Assembly: GCF_902635505.1 (NCBI RefSeq)
Contig: NC_045426.1
Location: forward strand, 593,402,818 to 593,466,817
Source of the DNA: Sarcophilus harrisii
Lineage: Eukaryota > Chordata > Mammalia > Dasyuromorphia > Dasyuridae
DNA: 64,000 nt
Direction of reading: 5' to 3'
A model generated the notes under the pieces. It worked only from the letters and a program-made list of their open reading frames with translations. It searched no databases and was not told the origin of the DNA. Positions 34,440-46,678 of the stretch are shown one piece after another. How positions within the stretch are numbered: the stretch's first letter is position 1; each line of letters opens with the position of its first letter. The position numbers and the translations under genes were made by a program.

Positions 34440-35043
34440 ATAAGAATATAAGGTAATAAAGGGTTAATACTGCCTTTTTTTTTGTCTATGTATTTTGGAG
34501 GTCTAGAATGGTCAATGCCTTACACTGTTTTGCCACAGTTTCCTTTTATTGTTCTGCCTTTGTTCCTTGAATTGTTCTGCCTCAATCCTCCTGGTTGGAA
34601 ACCCCCTTCCTGACCATGAGAACTGAGATAATTAGGGCTGGCAGCCCTGACCATAAGCAGATAAGTGAATTAGAGATATCCTTATATCTCTCTTGTTCCA
34701 GACTTTCTGTCTCTAGCTGACTACCCTCTTCACTCTCAATTTATCAGAATTTATGGTCTTACCCCCAACCTGTCAAAATCTAATTGATGATCTGTTCCTG
34801 GAAATTCCCCCACTCACCAGTGTTCAGATTCTACCCTTTGTCTACCCTGAGCTATAGAGCCATATAAAAATCATTGGAATCTCACATATGATGCTGAATT
34901 CTTTGACATGAATGTCCAATTCAGCCTTAGCGGGAATAATGTATTCTGATCTGCCCCCCAGAAAATCTCTTCTTCTCAGAAACTCAAAAAAAAATATTAA
35001 AAACTCTCTAACCTCTACCTTGCCTCAGTTTCTCCAACATTAC
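34440..35043 (+). mobile_element. Probable solo LTR of another ERV family
   Basis: A C/T-rich, LTR-like block. It has CTGCCTCAATCCTCCTGGTTGG, a CATATAAAAATC promoter-like site at about 34861, and an end near CAACATTACAACA. It differs from the LTR-A and LTR-B types. Boundaries and family are uncertain. Confidence 0.4.
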
Positions 35044-35339
35044 AACACTTAATTTACCTTAATTGAATTGTTGAAAAAAGTAAGAGATATTTCATCTCTT
35101 AGAAAAGGTACACTTAAGGGCTAATTAGATAAAAAAGATACACAAAAGTGAGAAAAATAACAAATGATATACCATAGTACAGGAACATTGTTCAGTGACT
35201 AACACAGACAATAAGAGGCAGAGGAGTTCAAATGAGGAGGAGACCCACTTCCAGTTGTGGTGGCTTGTCTCTGGAAGTTTATAAAGTTAATGGTAATACT
35301 GGCTGAAACTCTAGACCAGTTCTCACTAAAGAACAATAA

Positions 35340-35778
35340 ACAAATCTAGTCAACAAGCCTTTATTAAGCATCTGCTAAGTAACAGTTGTCATGCTAAGTG
35401 GTGAAATACAAGGAAAGGCAAAAAGAGTTCTTGTCCTCAAGCACTTCACAATCTAATGAGAATTGATAGCATGCAAACAACTAAGTAATAAATAATATAT
35501 ACAGGATATGTTGAAAATCTGAGAGGGATAGAACTGACATTAAAAATCTTCTAGTTGATAGTGGGGTTTCTAGTGAGACTTAAAAGAATCTTGGAAGGCC
35601 AGTGATGGAAATTAGAAGGGAAAAAAATTCCAGATATGGGGGACAGCCAATAAAAAATACACAGAGTAGAAAGATGGAATGTTTTGTGCAATGGCAAGAA
35701 GTGAAGTGGATGGCAAGAAAGCCAATAAAAAAGGATTATAGAGTAAATGGAAGGTAGTCAGATAATAGAACAAAAGTT
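35340..35778 (-). mobile_element. L2 LINE, antisense, part 1
   Basis: It starts at the 3' end (CCTTTATTAAGCATCTGCTAAG) and runs through TCCAGATATGGGGGACAGCC. A SINE interrupts it at 35780. Parts 2 and 3 follow at 36290 and 37790. Confidence 0.7.
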
Positions 35779-35779
35779 A

Positions 35780-36010
35780 GATGGTAGAGTGGATAAAGTG
35801 CTGAGCCTAAAGTCAGGAAGACTCATCTTTTGTTGAAATCCTGCCTTATTTATTTAGTTGTATGACCCTGGGAAAAGCACTTAACCCTGTTTCCTTGAGT
35901 TTTAAAACTTTAAAACAAGTTAGAGAAAGAAATGGCAAACCACTCCATTATCTTTGCCAAGAATTCTGTATGTAGGATTACAAATGACTTAAAAATGACT
36001 GAATAATAGC
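35780..36010 (+). mobile_element. tRNA-headed SINE
   Basis: GTTAGATGGTAGAGTGGATAAAG, AGTCAGGAAGACTCATC, TATGACCCTGGGAAAAGCAC and AATGACTTAAAAATGACTGAA. It is full length and sits in an L2. Confidence 0.75.
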
Positions 36011-36084
36011 AAGCAAGAAAAAGACTAGAAAGGTAGGAAAAGCCTTTATTTTGAAGGTTTCAACCCCTCTTGATTCCAATGCCC

Positions 36085-36285
36085 TCCTTCTGTTATTTCC
36101 TTTCATTCTGTATATATCTTGCTTTGCACATGTTTGTTCATATGTTGATTTTCCAATTAGATCATAACTTCCTTGAGGGTAAGGAATGCCTTTTGCCTCC
36201 CTTTGCATTCCCAGCATTTTGTGCAAAGCCTGCCACATAGTAAGAACTTAATAAATGTTCATTGATACATTGATTGGATTGATCT
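36085..36285 (+). mobile_element. L2 3' end, sense
   Basis: AACTTCCTTGAGGGTAAGG, CTTTGCATTCCCAGCATTTTG and TGCCACATAGTAAGAACTTA are an unmistakable L2 tail, opposite in orientation to the L2 around it. Confidence 0.75.
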
Positions 36286-36289
36286 TTGA

Positions 36290-36538
36290 AGTCATAGGAA
36301 GACACTAAAATTTAAAGAAAAGGTTGATATAGGACAGACATTTTAACAACATAATTTTGATAGCTGAAAAAAAGGTAGACAATTGGAAAGAAATTTGAAA
36401 CAGGGAGATAATCCACAAGGCTATTTTAAAGTCTCATTTTAAGGTAATAAAGCACCAGGATGGTAGTGTCAGGGGGAAAGGGATTATATAAATGAGAAAT
36501 GTTGTAAAGGTAGACACAACAGGTCCTCAGATCTTGGT
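36290..36538 (-). mobile_element. L2 LINE, antisense, part 2
   Basis: AACAGGGAGATAATCCACAAGG, CACCAGGATGGTAGTGTCAG and GAGAAATGTTGTAAAGGTAG follow directly in L2 order from part 1. Confidence 0.65.
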
Positions 36539-36539
36539 T

Positions 36540-37785
36540 CCATTTGTTTTATTTGTGTAAGACCTTTTTTATTTAATGTAATCAAAATTATCCACTTTAT
36601 ATCTCACACAGTTCTCTGTCTTTTGTTTGTTCATAAATTGTTCACCTATCTATAAGTCTGATAAATAAACTATTCCATGTTTTTCATTCTTCATTCTTGT
36701 AATATCCCTCTTTAAATCAAGACCATGTATCTATTTTGATCTTATCTTGACAAAATGGTTAAATGATATGAACCACTAGTTTTCTTACAAAGAAATAAAA
36801 AAAATATAGTCATATAAAATGCTCTAAATCATTATTGATTAGAGAAATGAAAATTAAAACAACCTTGAGATGTCATTTTATACCTATCAAATTGAACAAA
36901 ATGATTGAAGGAGAAAGTGACAAATGTTGGAGAGGATGTGGAAAAAATTGGGACTCTAATTCATTGTTGGTGGAACTTTGAACAGATCCAATCATTTTAA
37001 AGAACAATCTGGAATTATGTCCAAAGAATCATTAAACTATTTATACCCTTTGATTTAGCAATATCACAACTAGGATTATTTCTGAAGATGATTAGGGGAA
37101 AAAGAATAGAACCTATATGTTCGAAAATATTTATAGCAATTTTCTTTGTGGTGGCAAAAATTGGAAATTGTAGGGATGTCTGTCAATTGGGAAATGTTTG
37201 AACAAATTGTGGTATAGGATTGTGATGGGATACTACTGTGCTATAAGAAATTAGTTTAATGATCTTAGAAAAATATAGGTAGACTTGCATGAAAAATGCA
37301 GAACATTTTTATGTGACTTTTAAAAAAATTTCTTCATCATGAAAAGTTAAGTGAGCAGAACCAGGAAAATACTATATACAGTGACAGCAATTTTGTTTTA
37401 AGAAAAACTTTGAACTATAAGTAATTTGGCTATTTTACATGCCAAAATTAATTACAAACATGAAGAAGATTCTAAATGAATTCAAAGAAAGAACTGATAA
37501 ATAGAAATATATATGTAATGATTTTAAATAGACACACATATGTGTATATATTACACATACATGCATACACATATTTTTTTGTGTAATAGTAGCCATTTCT
37601 AGCAGTAGAAAAGGAAGAAAAAATGGAAAAAAGAAATTTATAACAATTATTATATATTTAATAGGAATATAGCAAGTTGTACATAATAGATTTGCAGATT
37701 CATGTACATTTATTTTTTTCTATTTCATTATGTTATTTTTCTTAAGTACAAAATAAATAAAAAGAAGACAAACAAAAAAAAAAGA
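36540..37785 (+). mobile_element. L1 with inverted 5' part (twin-priming form)
   Basis: 36540-36800 is L1 ORF2 sequence in reverse (ATTTAATGTAATCAAAATTATCC). From about 36835 the sense 3' part follows (CAACCTTGAGATGTCATTTTA, CAAATGTTGGAGAGGATGTGG, CTGGAATTATGTCCAAAGAA) and ends in an A-rich tail near 37785. This head-inverted order is the classic product of twin priming. It lies inside an L2. Confidence 0.65.
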
Positions 37786-37789
37786 CTGG

Positions 37790-38640
37790 ATCTTGCAAAG
37801 AAACTGGATTTTGGAAAGGAAAGAGTGGAAAACTGAGGATAAGACTGAGCTTGTGAGCCAGAGGGAGGATGATGGTATCCTTGACACTAATAGGGATGTT
37901 AAGAAGAAAAGAATTTTGGGGGGCAGTTGATAAGTTTAGTTTTGGATATGTTGAGCTTAAGATGTGTATGAGACAAGATGTATAATAGGCAATTGGAGAT
38001 GAGAGAGTAGAAGTCAGGAGAGAGATTAAGGCTAGAACTATGGATCTGGGAATCATCTACATAGATAAAATAATTGAACTCATGGCATCAAATGAAATCA
38101 AATGAGAAATATGATCAGGTTAAATCTTTGGGAATCACTAGCAGTTAATTGAAGTAAACTGGTTGAAGCATTTGCAAAGAATATTGAGAAATTAGAAAGG
38201 TATTATGAAAACCCAAAGAAAAGAAAATATAAAAGAGAATAAATTAATTAATGCCAAAATCTGAAGAGAGGTCAAGTAGGATAAGAACTGAAAAAAGTCC
38301 ATAAAACTGGGCAATTATTGATAATTTTGTAGAAAGCAATTTTGGTTGAATGTAGACATGAATGGATCAAGTGAGTTTTTATTTATTTATTTATTGAGAA
38401 TGGCTAAATGTTTGTAAGCAACAGGGAAATAGTATATGTGATGAGATGGATGATTAATGAGATAGCTGAATAATAGAGGGGATAATCAGGGGAAAAATGG
38501 GATGGAACAGGATAGGTTGTGCAGGTAGAGGGTTATATCTTGGGGAAATGAATAGTCACCTGTTCAAGACAGAAGTGAACAAGAAAATGGTGAGTGGAGA
38601 CATCTCAGTGATATGAGAGTAAGAGGAGGGGAGAAATTGA
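37790..38640 (-). mobile_element. L2 LINE, antisense, part 3
   Basis: TTTAGTTTTGGATATGTTGAGC, AATAGGCAATTGGAGATGAGAG, GGGAATCATCTACATAGATAA and GACATCTCAGTGATATGAG continue the L2 after the L1. Confidence 0.7.
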
Positions 38641-38644
38641 AGCT

Positions 38645-38820
38645 ATATTTGAATCCCATTTCTCACACTTGTGTGACCATTCAAGTCTCAAAAATCTTTT
38701 ATTTTTTCTGAGAACAAGCTTCCTCATTTGTATGTTGGAGATAATGATGTATATAGCATCTCTTATAGGGTTGCTGTGTTAATCAAATGGAATGAATGAA
38801 TAAATAAAATCTTCCATAAG
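38645..38820 (+). mobile_element. MIR-like SINE
   Basis: Degenerate TTGAATCCCATTTCTCACACTTGTG, AAGCTTCCTCATTTGTATG and GGGTTGCTGTGTTAATCAAAT. Confidence 0.5.
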
Positions 38821-40465
38821 GAGCTCCAACTCTGGATTCATGTAGCCTGGGGAAGTCTGACTTTTAAAAAGAAAGGTCAGGCTCTTTCTTGTTATTTGTT
38901 TCTTTTTGTCCCTATCTTCTAACTCAGAGGAAAATCATTGAAAGCTTAGGCTTGGCTTAGATCTAATATTTTCTCCAATGAGATAAATAGGATCCTTTCA
39001 AAAAAGTATTCCATATACAAATGTAGATAGAACTGCTTTTTATTCTAGTCACACAAAAGGAAAGAATAAAATACAAACAAATTATAATCACACATTGACA
39101 GAGTAAGACATGATACTGTGAGCTCTAAATCCTATTATTTTCTCTGATGAGATTCATTAGTAAAACATTGTGCTATTTAGTGGGATTGTTGAATAAGCAC
39201 TTCACTTTCACTTCAACTCTGTACAGTCTAAACAGCTCCCTCAAGTTACATGTTTCTTGTCCAGTTAGACAAAGGAGTTGGCTCATTTTCCTTTTAATGA
39301 TTTTTTCCAAGAAGTATATAAATGCAGGAAACTTTTTTCCCAAACATATCACCAACTCAGGAGCTCCTTAACTCCTGAACTCCAGAAGCAATTGTTGGAT
39401 TTAAAAAGTTCTCCTCTCATGGAGACATTTCAGTTGCCTATGTTCAGGAAAGAAATACACAATAGAAAAGACTGAAGTATATGTGAACATATGTTTCTGA
39501 TGAATATGAGAAGTACCATAACTACTATAAGGAAAGTTCTTACAGTTCCAAGGTATACGTTTAGAAAGGAGGAAAAAGAGAGCAAATTTTCTTTTTCCCC
39601 CTCAAAGTCCACTGAGTGAGTGTAGTTCAGTGGCAAAATTTTTTATGCAGGCATATTCCTTTCCTGCAATCTGGAGACCAAATAATTATTGTACTATTGT
39701 TAATTCCTTCACCATTCAGCATATACCCCAGAAATACTGAGAGCTCAGCTTAGTTACAAGCATGCTTCACAGAGTGCATTCTAACCATAGTTATGCCAGA
39801 AGAGCTGGAGATATATACTCAAGGTATCATCAATGTGGGAAATTTCAGCTAATTACTTCTCTTTACTGAAACAAATCAATAACAGTTCTGTTGCTAAAGT
39901 CTTTAGAAATTTACTTCAGACAGAGTTCAATGACTTATGGAGGATCATTTAGTTAGTAAGTATGAGAAGCAAAACTTGAAGCAAAATATAGAGTTCTATT
40001 TCAGAGTCAAGATATAGCTATTCAACTCTGCTCTTTCTAATAGTAGATACTTAATAAATGCAGATTCTTTTACAAAGGATTTTTGTTGTTGCTGTTCTTG
40101 TAGTATAAAAGTAAATTTTCTTTTTAGGATTCAATTTTCTCAGTATTTCAAATTCTATTTGCCTCTTTCTATCAGTATTTTCACATAGCATTTCAGAATA
40201 CATCACATATATATTAGCATGAAATGTGTACCTTTTCAAATTATGTCACAAAAACAATAAAATATCCCTCATATTTAAAAGGAAGTACAATTTGATTCAA
40301 TTAGGAAAATTCTTATATCAATAATGAAAGTATTAGATTTGCAAAATTCATTTTCACCACAAATGTCAACTTTCCTCTCCTCTCTACTCATCTTCACCTC
40401 CTTAGATCAACTCTTCTTTCATTTAGTTTAGAGAACAGAATACTAAAAATAAGTGACATTTATAC
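38821..40465. other. No gene or clear repeat
   Basis: AT-rich sequence. ORFs at 39147-39371, 39278-39475 and 39430-39636 overlap on different frames and show no domain. Confidence 0.45.
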
Positions 40466-40480
40466 AGCACTTTAAGATTT
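40466..40480. repeat. Target-site duplication of the outer L1, left copy
   Basis: AGCACTTTAAGATTT, identical to 46689-46703. It fixes the limits of the L1 between them. Confidence 0.9.
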
Positions 40481-40811
40481 TTTTTTTTACTATAGCTTTT
40501 TATTTACAAAACATATGCACGGGTAATTTTTCAACATTGACCCTTGCAAAATCTTCTGTTCCAACTTTTCCCCTGCTTCCCCCCACCCCCTCCCCTAGAT
40601 GGCAGGTAGTCCAATACATGTTAAATATGTTAAAATATATATGGAATACAACATATGTTTACATATTTATAGTTATCTTGCTGCACAAGAAAAAATTAGA
40701 TTTAGAAAGAAGATAAAAATAAACTGAGAATGAAAACAAAAATGCAAGCAAACAATAACAGAAAGAGTAGAAATGCTATGTTGTGGTCCATTGAAACTGA
40801 TTTGGACCATC

Positions 40812-43800
40812 TCATTGTTGAAGAGAGCCACGTCCATTAGAATTGATCATCATTAGTATTGTTGTCAAAATGTATAATGATCTCCTGGTTCTTCTCATTT
40901 TACTCTGCATCAGTTCATATAAGTCTCTCCAGGCCTCTCTGAAATCATCCTGCTGGCCATTTCTTACAGAACAAAAATATTCCAAAACATTCATATATCA
41001 CAATTTATTCAGCCATTGTCCAATTGAGGGGCATCCATTCAATTTTCAGTTTCCAGCCACTACAAAAAGGGCTGCCACAAACATTTTTGCACATACTGGT
41101 CCCTTTCCTTTCTTGAAGATCTCTTTGGGATATAAGCCTAGTAGAAACACTGCTGGATCAAATGGTATGCACAGTTTGATAACTTTTTGAACATAGTTCC
41201 AAATTGCTTTTCAGAATGGTTGGATTCATTCACAATTCCACCAACAATGTATCAGAGTCCCAGTTTTCCCCACATTCTCTGCAACATTCGTCATTATCAT
41301 TTCCTGTCAATCTGAGAGGTGTGTAGTGGTATCTCAGAGTTGTTTTAATTTATATTTCCATGATCAATAATGATTTGGAGCACATTTTCATATGTCTAGA
41401 AATAGTTTCAATTTCTTCATTTGAAAATTGATTGTTCATATTCTTTGACCATTTATCAATTGAAGAATGGCTTGATTTCTTATAAATTTGAATCAATTCT
41501 CTATATATTTGGAAATGCCTTTATCAGAATTTTTGACTGTAAAAATGTTTTCCCAGTTTATTACTTCCCTTCTCATATTATCTATATTAGTTTTATTTGT
41601 ACAAAAACTTTTTAACTTAATATAATCAACATTTTCTATTTTGTTCTTAATAATGATCTCTAGTTTTTTTTTTTGTTTGTTTTTTTGTTTTGTTTTGTTT
41701 TTTTGGTCACAAATTCCTCTCTCCTCCACAGGTCTGAGAGTAAATTATAATATGTTCTTCTAATTTATTTATAATATCATTCTTTATGACTAGATTATGA
41801 ACCCATGCTGATGATTTATGTGAGTTTATTTTGTATCCTACAACTTTACTAAAGTTGTAAATTATTTCTAATAGCTTTTTAGTGGAATCTCTGGGGTACT
41901 CTAAGTATACCATCATATCATCTGCAAAGAGTGATAATTTGATTTCCTCATTACCTACTCTAATTCCTTTAATCTCTTTTACATCTCTTATTGATGAAGC
42001 TAGCATGTCTAATACAATATTGAATAGTAATGGCGATACAGGGCAACCTTGCTTCACTCTTGATCTTATTGGGAATGGTTCCAATTTATCTCCATTACAT
42101 ATGATAGTTACTGATGGTTTTAATTAGATGCTACTGACTATTTTAAGGAAAAGTTTATTTACTCCTCTCATCTCTAGTGTTTTTTAATAGGAATGGGTGT
42201 TGAATTTTATCAAATGCTTTTTCTGCTTCCATTGAGACGATCATTTGTTTTTTGTTAATTTGGATATTGACATAGTCAATTATGCTAATAGTTTTCCTAA
42301 TATTGAACCAGCCCTGCATTCTTGGTATAAATCCTACCTGGTCATGGTGTGTTATTCTGGGGATGATTTTCTGTAATCTTTTTGCTAAAATTTTATTTAA
42401 GATATTTCCTTTAATATTCATTAGGGTGATTGGTCTATAATTTTCTTTCTCTCTTTTCAACCTACTTGATTTAAGTATCAGTAACATGTCTATGTCATAA
42501 AAGGAATTTAGTAGGAATTCTTCATTCCCCATTTTTAAAAATAGTTTATAAAATATTGGAGTTAATTGTTCTTTAAATGTTTGTAGAATTCACATGTAAA
42601 TCCATCTGATTCTGGGGATTTTTTTTTTTAGGGAGTTGACTAATAGCTTGTTCTAGTTTTTTTTCTAAAATGAGACTGTTTAAGCAATTTAGTTCTTCTT
42701 CTGTTAATCTGGGCAACCTATGTTTTTGAAGTTATTAATCCATTTCATTTAAGTTATCAAATTTATTGGCATAAAACTCCTAATTATTACTCTAATTTCC
42801 TCTTCATTGGTAGAGAGTTCTCCCTTTTCATTTTTAAGACTAACAATTTGATTTTCCTCTCCTTTTTCCTTTTTAAATTTACAAAAGATTTATATATTTT
42901 GTTGGTTTTTTCATAAAGCCAACTCTTAGTTTTATTTATTAATTCAATAGTTTTTTTTAACTTTCAATTTTATTAATCTCTTCTTTTAGTTTTAGAATTT
43001 CAAGTTTAGTGTTTGATTGGGAGGGTTAATATGCTCTTTTTCTAGCTTTTTTAGATGCAAGCCTAATTCATTGATCTTCTCTTTCTCTATTTTATGCAAG
43101 TAAGTCTCCAGAGATAAAAAATTTTCCCTTATCACTTTGGTTGCATCCTACAAATTTTGGTGTGTTGTCTCATTATTGTCATTCTCTTGGGTGAAATTTT
43201 TAATTGTGTCTATGATTTACTGTTTCACCCATTCATTCTTTAGGATGAGATTATTTAGTTTCCAATTACTTATTGGTTTATTTTCCCTGGACTTTTTATT
43301 GAATGTAGTTTTTATTGCATTGTGATCTGAAAAGAAAGCATTTACTATTTCCGCCTTCCTGCATTTAATTTTTAGGTCTTTATGTCCTAATATATGATCA
43401 ATTTTTGTATAGGTTCCATGAATTGTCAAGAAGAAAATGTACTCCTTTTAGTCTCCACTCAGTTTTCTTCAAGATCTAGCATACCTAACTTTTCTAGTGT
43501 TCTATTTACCTCTTTAACTTCTTTCTTATTTATTTTGTGGTTTGATTTATCTAGTTCTGAGAGTACAAGGTTGAGATTTCCCACTATTATAGTTTTACTG
43601 TCTATTTCTTCTTGCAGCTCTCTTAACTTCTCCTTTAGGAATTTGGATGCTATACCACTTGGTGCATATATGTTTACTATTGATATTGCTTCATTATCTA
43701 TCCTACCCTTTAGCAAGATATAGTTTCCTTCTTTATCTCTTTTAATCAGATCAATTTATGCTTTTGCTTGATCTGAGATCAGGATGGCTACCCCTGCTTT

Positions 43801-43870
43801 TTTTACTTCACCTGAAGCATAATAGATTCTGCTCCAGCCATTTACCTTTACTCTGTATGTATTGCCCTGC
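40812..43870 (-). pseudogene. L1 ORF2 remnant: endonuclease and reverse transcriptase
   Basis: Open pieces in ORF2 order are as follows. Endonuclease: 43716-43459 (SIVNIYAPSGIASKF, then IIVGNLNLVLSELDKSN) and 43429-43217 (INAFFSDHNA-like, read as VNAFFSDHNAIKTTFN). Reverse transcriptase: 42532-42155 ([50 protein letters not shown]) and 42084-41707 ([30 protein letters not shown], the catalytic FADD). C-terminus: 40994-40812 (YFCSVRNGQQDDFREAWRDL). Stops and frameshifts separate these pieces. GNLN replaces the endonuclease GDFN-type motif. Confidence 0.85.
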
Positions 43871-44649
43871 TTCAAGTGTGTTTCCTCTAAACAACATATT
43901 GTGTGGCTTTTAATCCAGTATGCTATCCACCTTCACTTTATGGGTGAGTTTACCCCATTCACATTTTTGGTTAAAACTGCTAATTCTGTATTTCCTGCCA
44001 TATTATTATCCCCAAATTATGCTTTTCTCTTTCCTTTCCTCCTTACCCCCTGCCTAGTATGAAACTTGTGAACACAACTTGCCTCATGCAGTTTTCCCTC
44101 TTTAGAATCCCTTCCTCCCCCTTACAATTCCTCCTCCTTTCTTAAATCATTTCCCTACTATATCTGTATTCCCTTCTATTTATCCTACCCCTTCCCTTTT
44201 CACTTTTACCCTCCCACTTTTCAATGAGGTGGGAGAAGTTTCTCCGTAAACCAAATATATCTAATATTTTCTCTTTGAGGATTTAGTCACAATCTTTCTC
44301 GGAGTTTTAATTTTGGGGTATCTTTCAGCAGATGATTGATGGATTCTTTCAGTGGCTATTTTACCTTCTCATTCTATGCCATCTGGGCAGTTCTCTTGGA
44401 TGATTTTCTAAAAATAGTGTCTAGGCTCTTTTTTATCATGATTTTCAGGGAGTCCAATAAGCCTTAGATTATCTCTCATAGATCTACTTTCCAGGTCTGT
44501 TCCCAAGTATGTATTTATCATTTTTTCTTATTTAAAAATTTTTTTTTCTTTGGTCTTCTTGATTCTTCTTGATGTCTTCTTGAGTCATTCATTTCCATTT
44601 GTTCAGTTCTGATTTTTAATGAATTAATTTCTTCATCTACTTTTAAAAA

Positions 44650-44862
44650 TTTCTTTTTGCATTTGTCCAATTGAGTTTTTAAATGAGTTGTTTTGTTCTA
44701 TGGATTTTTTTTTCCTTTTTGCCCATTTTTAAGGAGTTATTTTCTTTTTTCAGTTTACAAATTCTGTTTTCCTGTGAGTTGTTTACCTTTTCCAGTTCAC
44801 AAATTCTGTTTTTCAGGGAGTTGTTTTCTTTTTCCATTCTATCTTTTAATTAATTATATGCT
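44650..44862 (-). pseudogene. L1 ORF1 remnant: coiled coil with 42-base repeats
   Basis: The minus strand reads EKENNSLKNRICEL, then EKVNNSQENRICKL, then KKENNSLK: successive 14-residue units that each equal two heptads. Repeat starts at 44734, 44776 and 44818 are exactly 42 bases apart. ORF1 proteins bind L1 RNA and trimerise through this coil. The nested L1 cuts ORF1 from its upstream part. Confidence 0.8.
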
Positions 44863-44877
44863 TATCCAGACCCTCTT

Positions 44878-46066
44878 TTTTTCTAATTTTTTAATTTTAA
44901 TTTTTTTATTTTTTAATAGCATTTTATTTACAGATTATATGTATGGGTAACTTTACAGCATTGACAATTGCCAAACCTCTTGTTTCAATTTTTCCCCTCC
45001 TTCTCCCACCCCATCTGCCAGATGGCAGGATGACCAGTAGATGTTAAATATATTAAAATATAAATTAGATACATAATAAGTATACATGACAAAACTGTTA
45101 TTTTGCTGTTCAAAAAGAATCAGACTCTGAAATAGTGTACAATTAGCCTGTGAAAGAAATCCAAAATGCAGGTGGGCAAAAATATAGGTATTGGGAATTC
45201 AATGTAATGGTTTTTAGTCATCTCCAGAATTCTTTCGCTGGGCATAGCTGGTTCAGTTCATTAGTGCTCCATTGGAACTGATTTGGTTCATCTCATTGCT
45301 GAGGATGGCCAGGTGCATCAGAATTGGTCATTATATAGTATTGTTGTTGAAGTATATAATGATCTCTTGGCCCTGCTCGTTTCACTCAGCACCAGTTTGT
45401 GTAAGTCTCTCCAGGCCTTTCTGAAATCATCCTGTTGGTCATTCCTTACAGAACAATAATATTCCATAATATTCATATACCACAATTTATTCAACCATTC
45501 TCCAATTGAAGGGCATCCACTTAGTTTCCAGTTTCTGGCCACTACAAAGAGGGCTGCCACAAACATTCGTGAACATACAGGTCCCTTTCCCTTCTTTATG
45601 ATCTCTTTGGGATATAAGCCCTGTAATAACACTGCTGGATCAAAGGGTATGGACAGTTTGATAACTTTTTGAGCGTAGTTCCAAATTGCTCTCCAGAATG
45701 GTTGGATGTATTCACAGTTCCACCAACAATGTATTAGTGTCCCTGTTTTCCCACATCCCTTCCAACATTCTACTTTATCTTTCCCTGTTATTCTAGCCAG
45801 TCTGCCAAGTGTGTAGGGGCATCTCAAAGTTGTCTTAATTTGCATTTCTCTGATTAATAATGACTTGGAGCAACTTTTCATATGGCTAGAAATAGTTTCA
45901 ATTTCTTCATCTGAGAATTGTCTGTTTATATTCTTTGACCATTTAACAATTGGTGAATAACTTTAATTATTGGTTATTAATATGTCCAATTATATTGATA
46001 GTTTTTCTAATATTGAACCAGCCCTGCATTCCTGGTATAAATCCTACTTGATCATAGTGTATTATC
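44878..46066 (-). mobile_element. Nested L1, internally deleted, inside the outer L1
   Basis: It is flanked by a 17-base perfect duplication, CTTATCCAGACCCTCTT (44861-44877 and 46067-46083). The 3' end has an A-rich tail (T-rich at 44878-44925). The minus strand at 45881-45318 is an open 187-codon ORF2 C-terminus (SLLIREMQIKTTLRCPYT; GKTGTLIHCWWNCEYIQPFW; YYCSVRNDQQDDFRKAWRDL). Near 46060-45975 a reverse-transcriptase piece ([19 protein letters not shown]) abuts it, so the middle of ORF2 is missing. It is younger than the outer L1. Confidence 0.85.
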
Positions 46067-46083
46067 CTTATCCAGACCCTCTT
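46067..46083. repeat. Target-site duplication of the nested L1, right copy
   Basis: CTTATCCAGACCCTCTT, identical to 44861-44877. Confidence 0.9.
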
Positions 46084-46669
46084 ACAAACTTTTCCTTTCC
46101 AAAAAAAAAAAAAAGAAAGAAAAAGAAAGAAAAAAAGATATCTGTGGTTTGCTTTTGGGGCAATGAAGACTTTCCAAGCTTCCTCAATAGACAACAGGAA
46201 GTGGCAGCGGCTGCATTGGGAGCTGAGTCACTGCCAGTATTGGGTGGGTGGCCAAGTCCTGTGAGACTCCAGCACTTTGGGGTAAACTCTTTACCCTCTG
46301 TGTTTATGTTGGAAGTTTTATAACTTCTCTGCTCATCTACTATCTTACTGCCAAGACAGAGTAGCAGACACTGTGGTAGATTCCTCCCTGCAGATTTTCT
46401 GCCACAGAGACCACACCCCACCCCTGTCTGCTGAGCATGAGATGTCCTTCATGCTCTTCCTGCTTACCTACCTGAGCCTGTGGCTGGCCTCCTCCTGCAC
46501 CCAACCAAAGCAGACATTTGCTGGTGATCTTTGTAATTATCTTTTGTTGGTAATGTGTTGTACTCCCAGTAGTACTGAGTTCTGATAGTCCAGCACTAAT
46601 TTAGAGCCTGAATTTCATAAATAATTTGTGGGTAGTAGAGGAGCTCAGAATGAAGTCTGTGTCCTCTCT

Positions 46670-46678
46670 GCCATCTTG
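46670..46678 (-). promoter_or_regulatory. YY1-like motif at the L1 5' end
   Basis: CAAGATGGC on the L1 strand, about ten bases in from the element's first base. The same motif in nearly the same place (GGAGCCAAGATGGC) opens human L1, where YY1 helps set the start of transcription. Confidence 0.55.

Noticed and set aside
44693-44950. Phe/Leu-rich 85-codon plus-strand ORF
   Set aside because: Antisense of the L1 ORF1 coiled coil and the A-rich tail of the nested L1.
45970-46421. Overlapping ORFs at the L1/L1 junction
   Set aside because: They run through the A-run and the join of two L1s; products of nesting.
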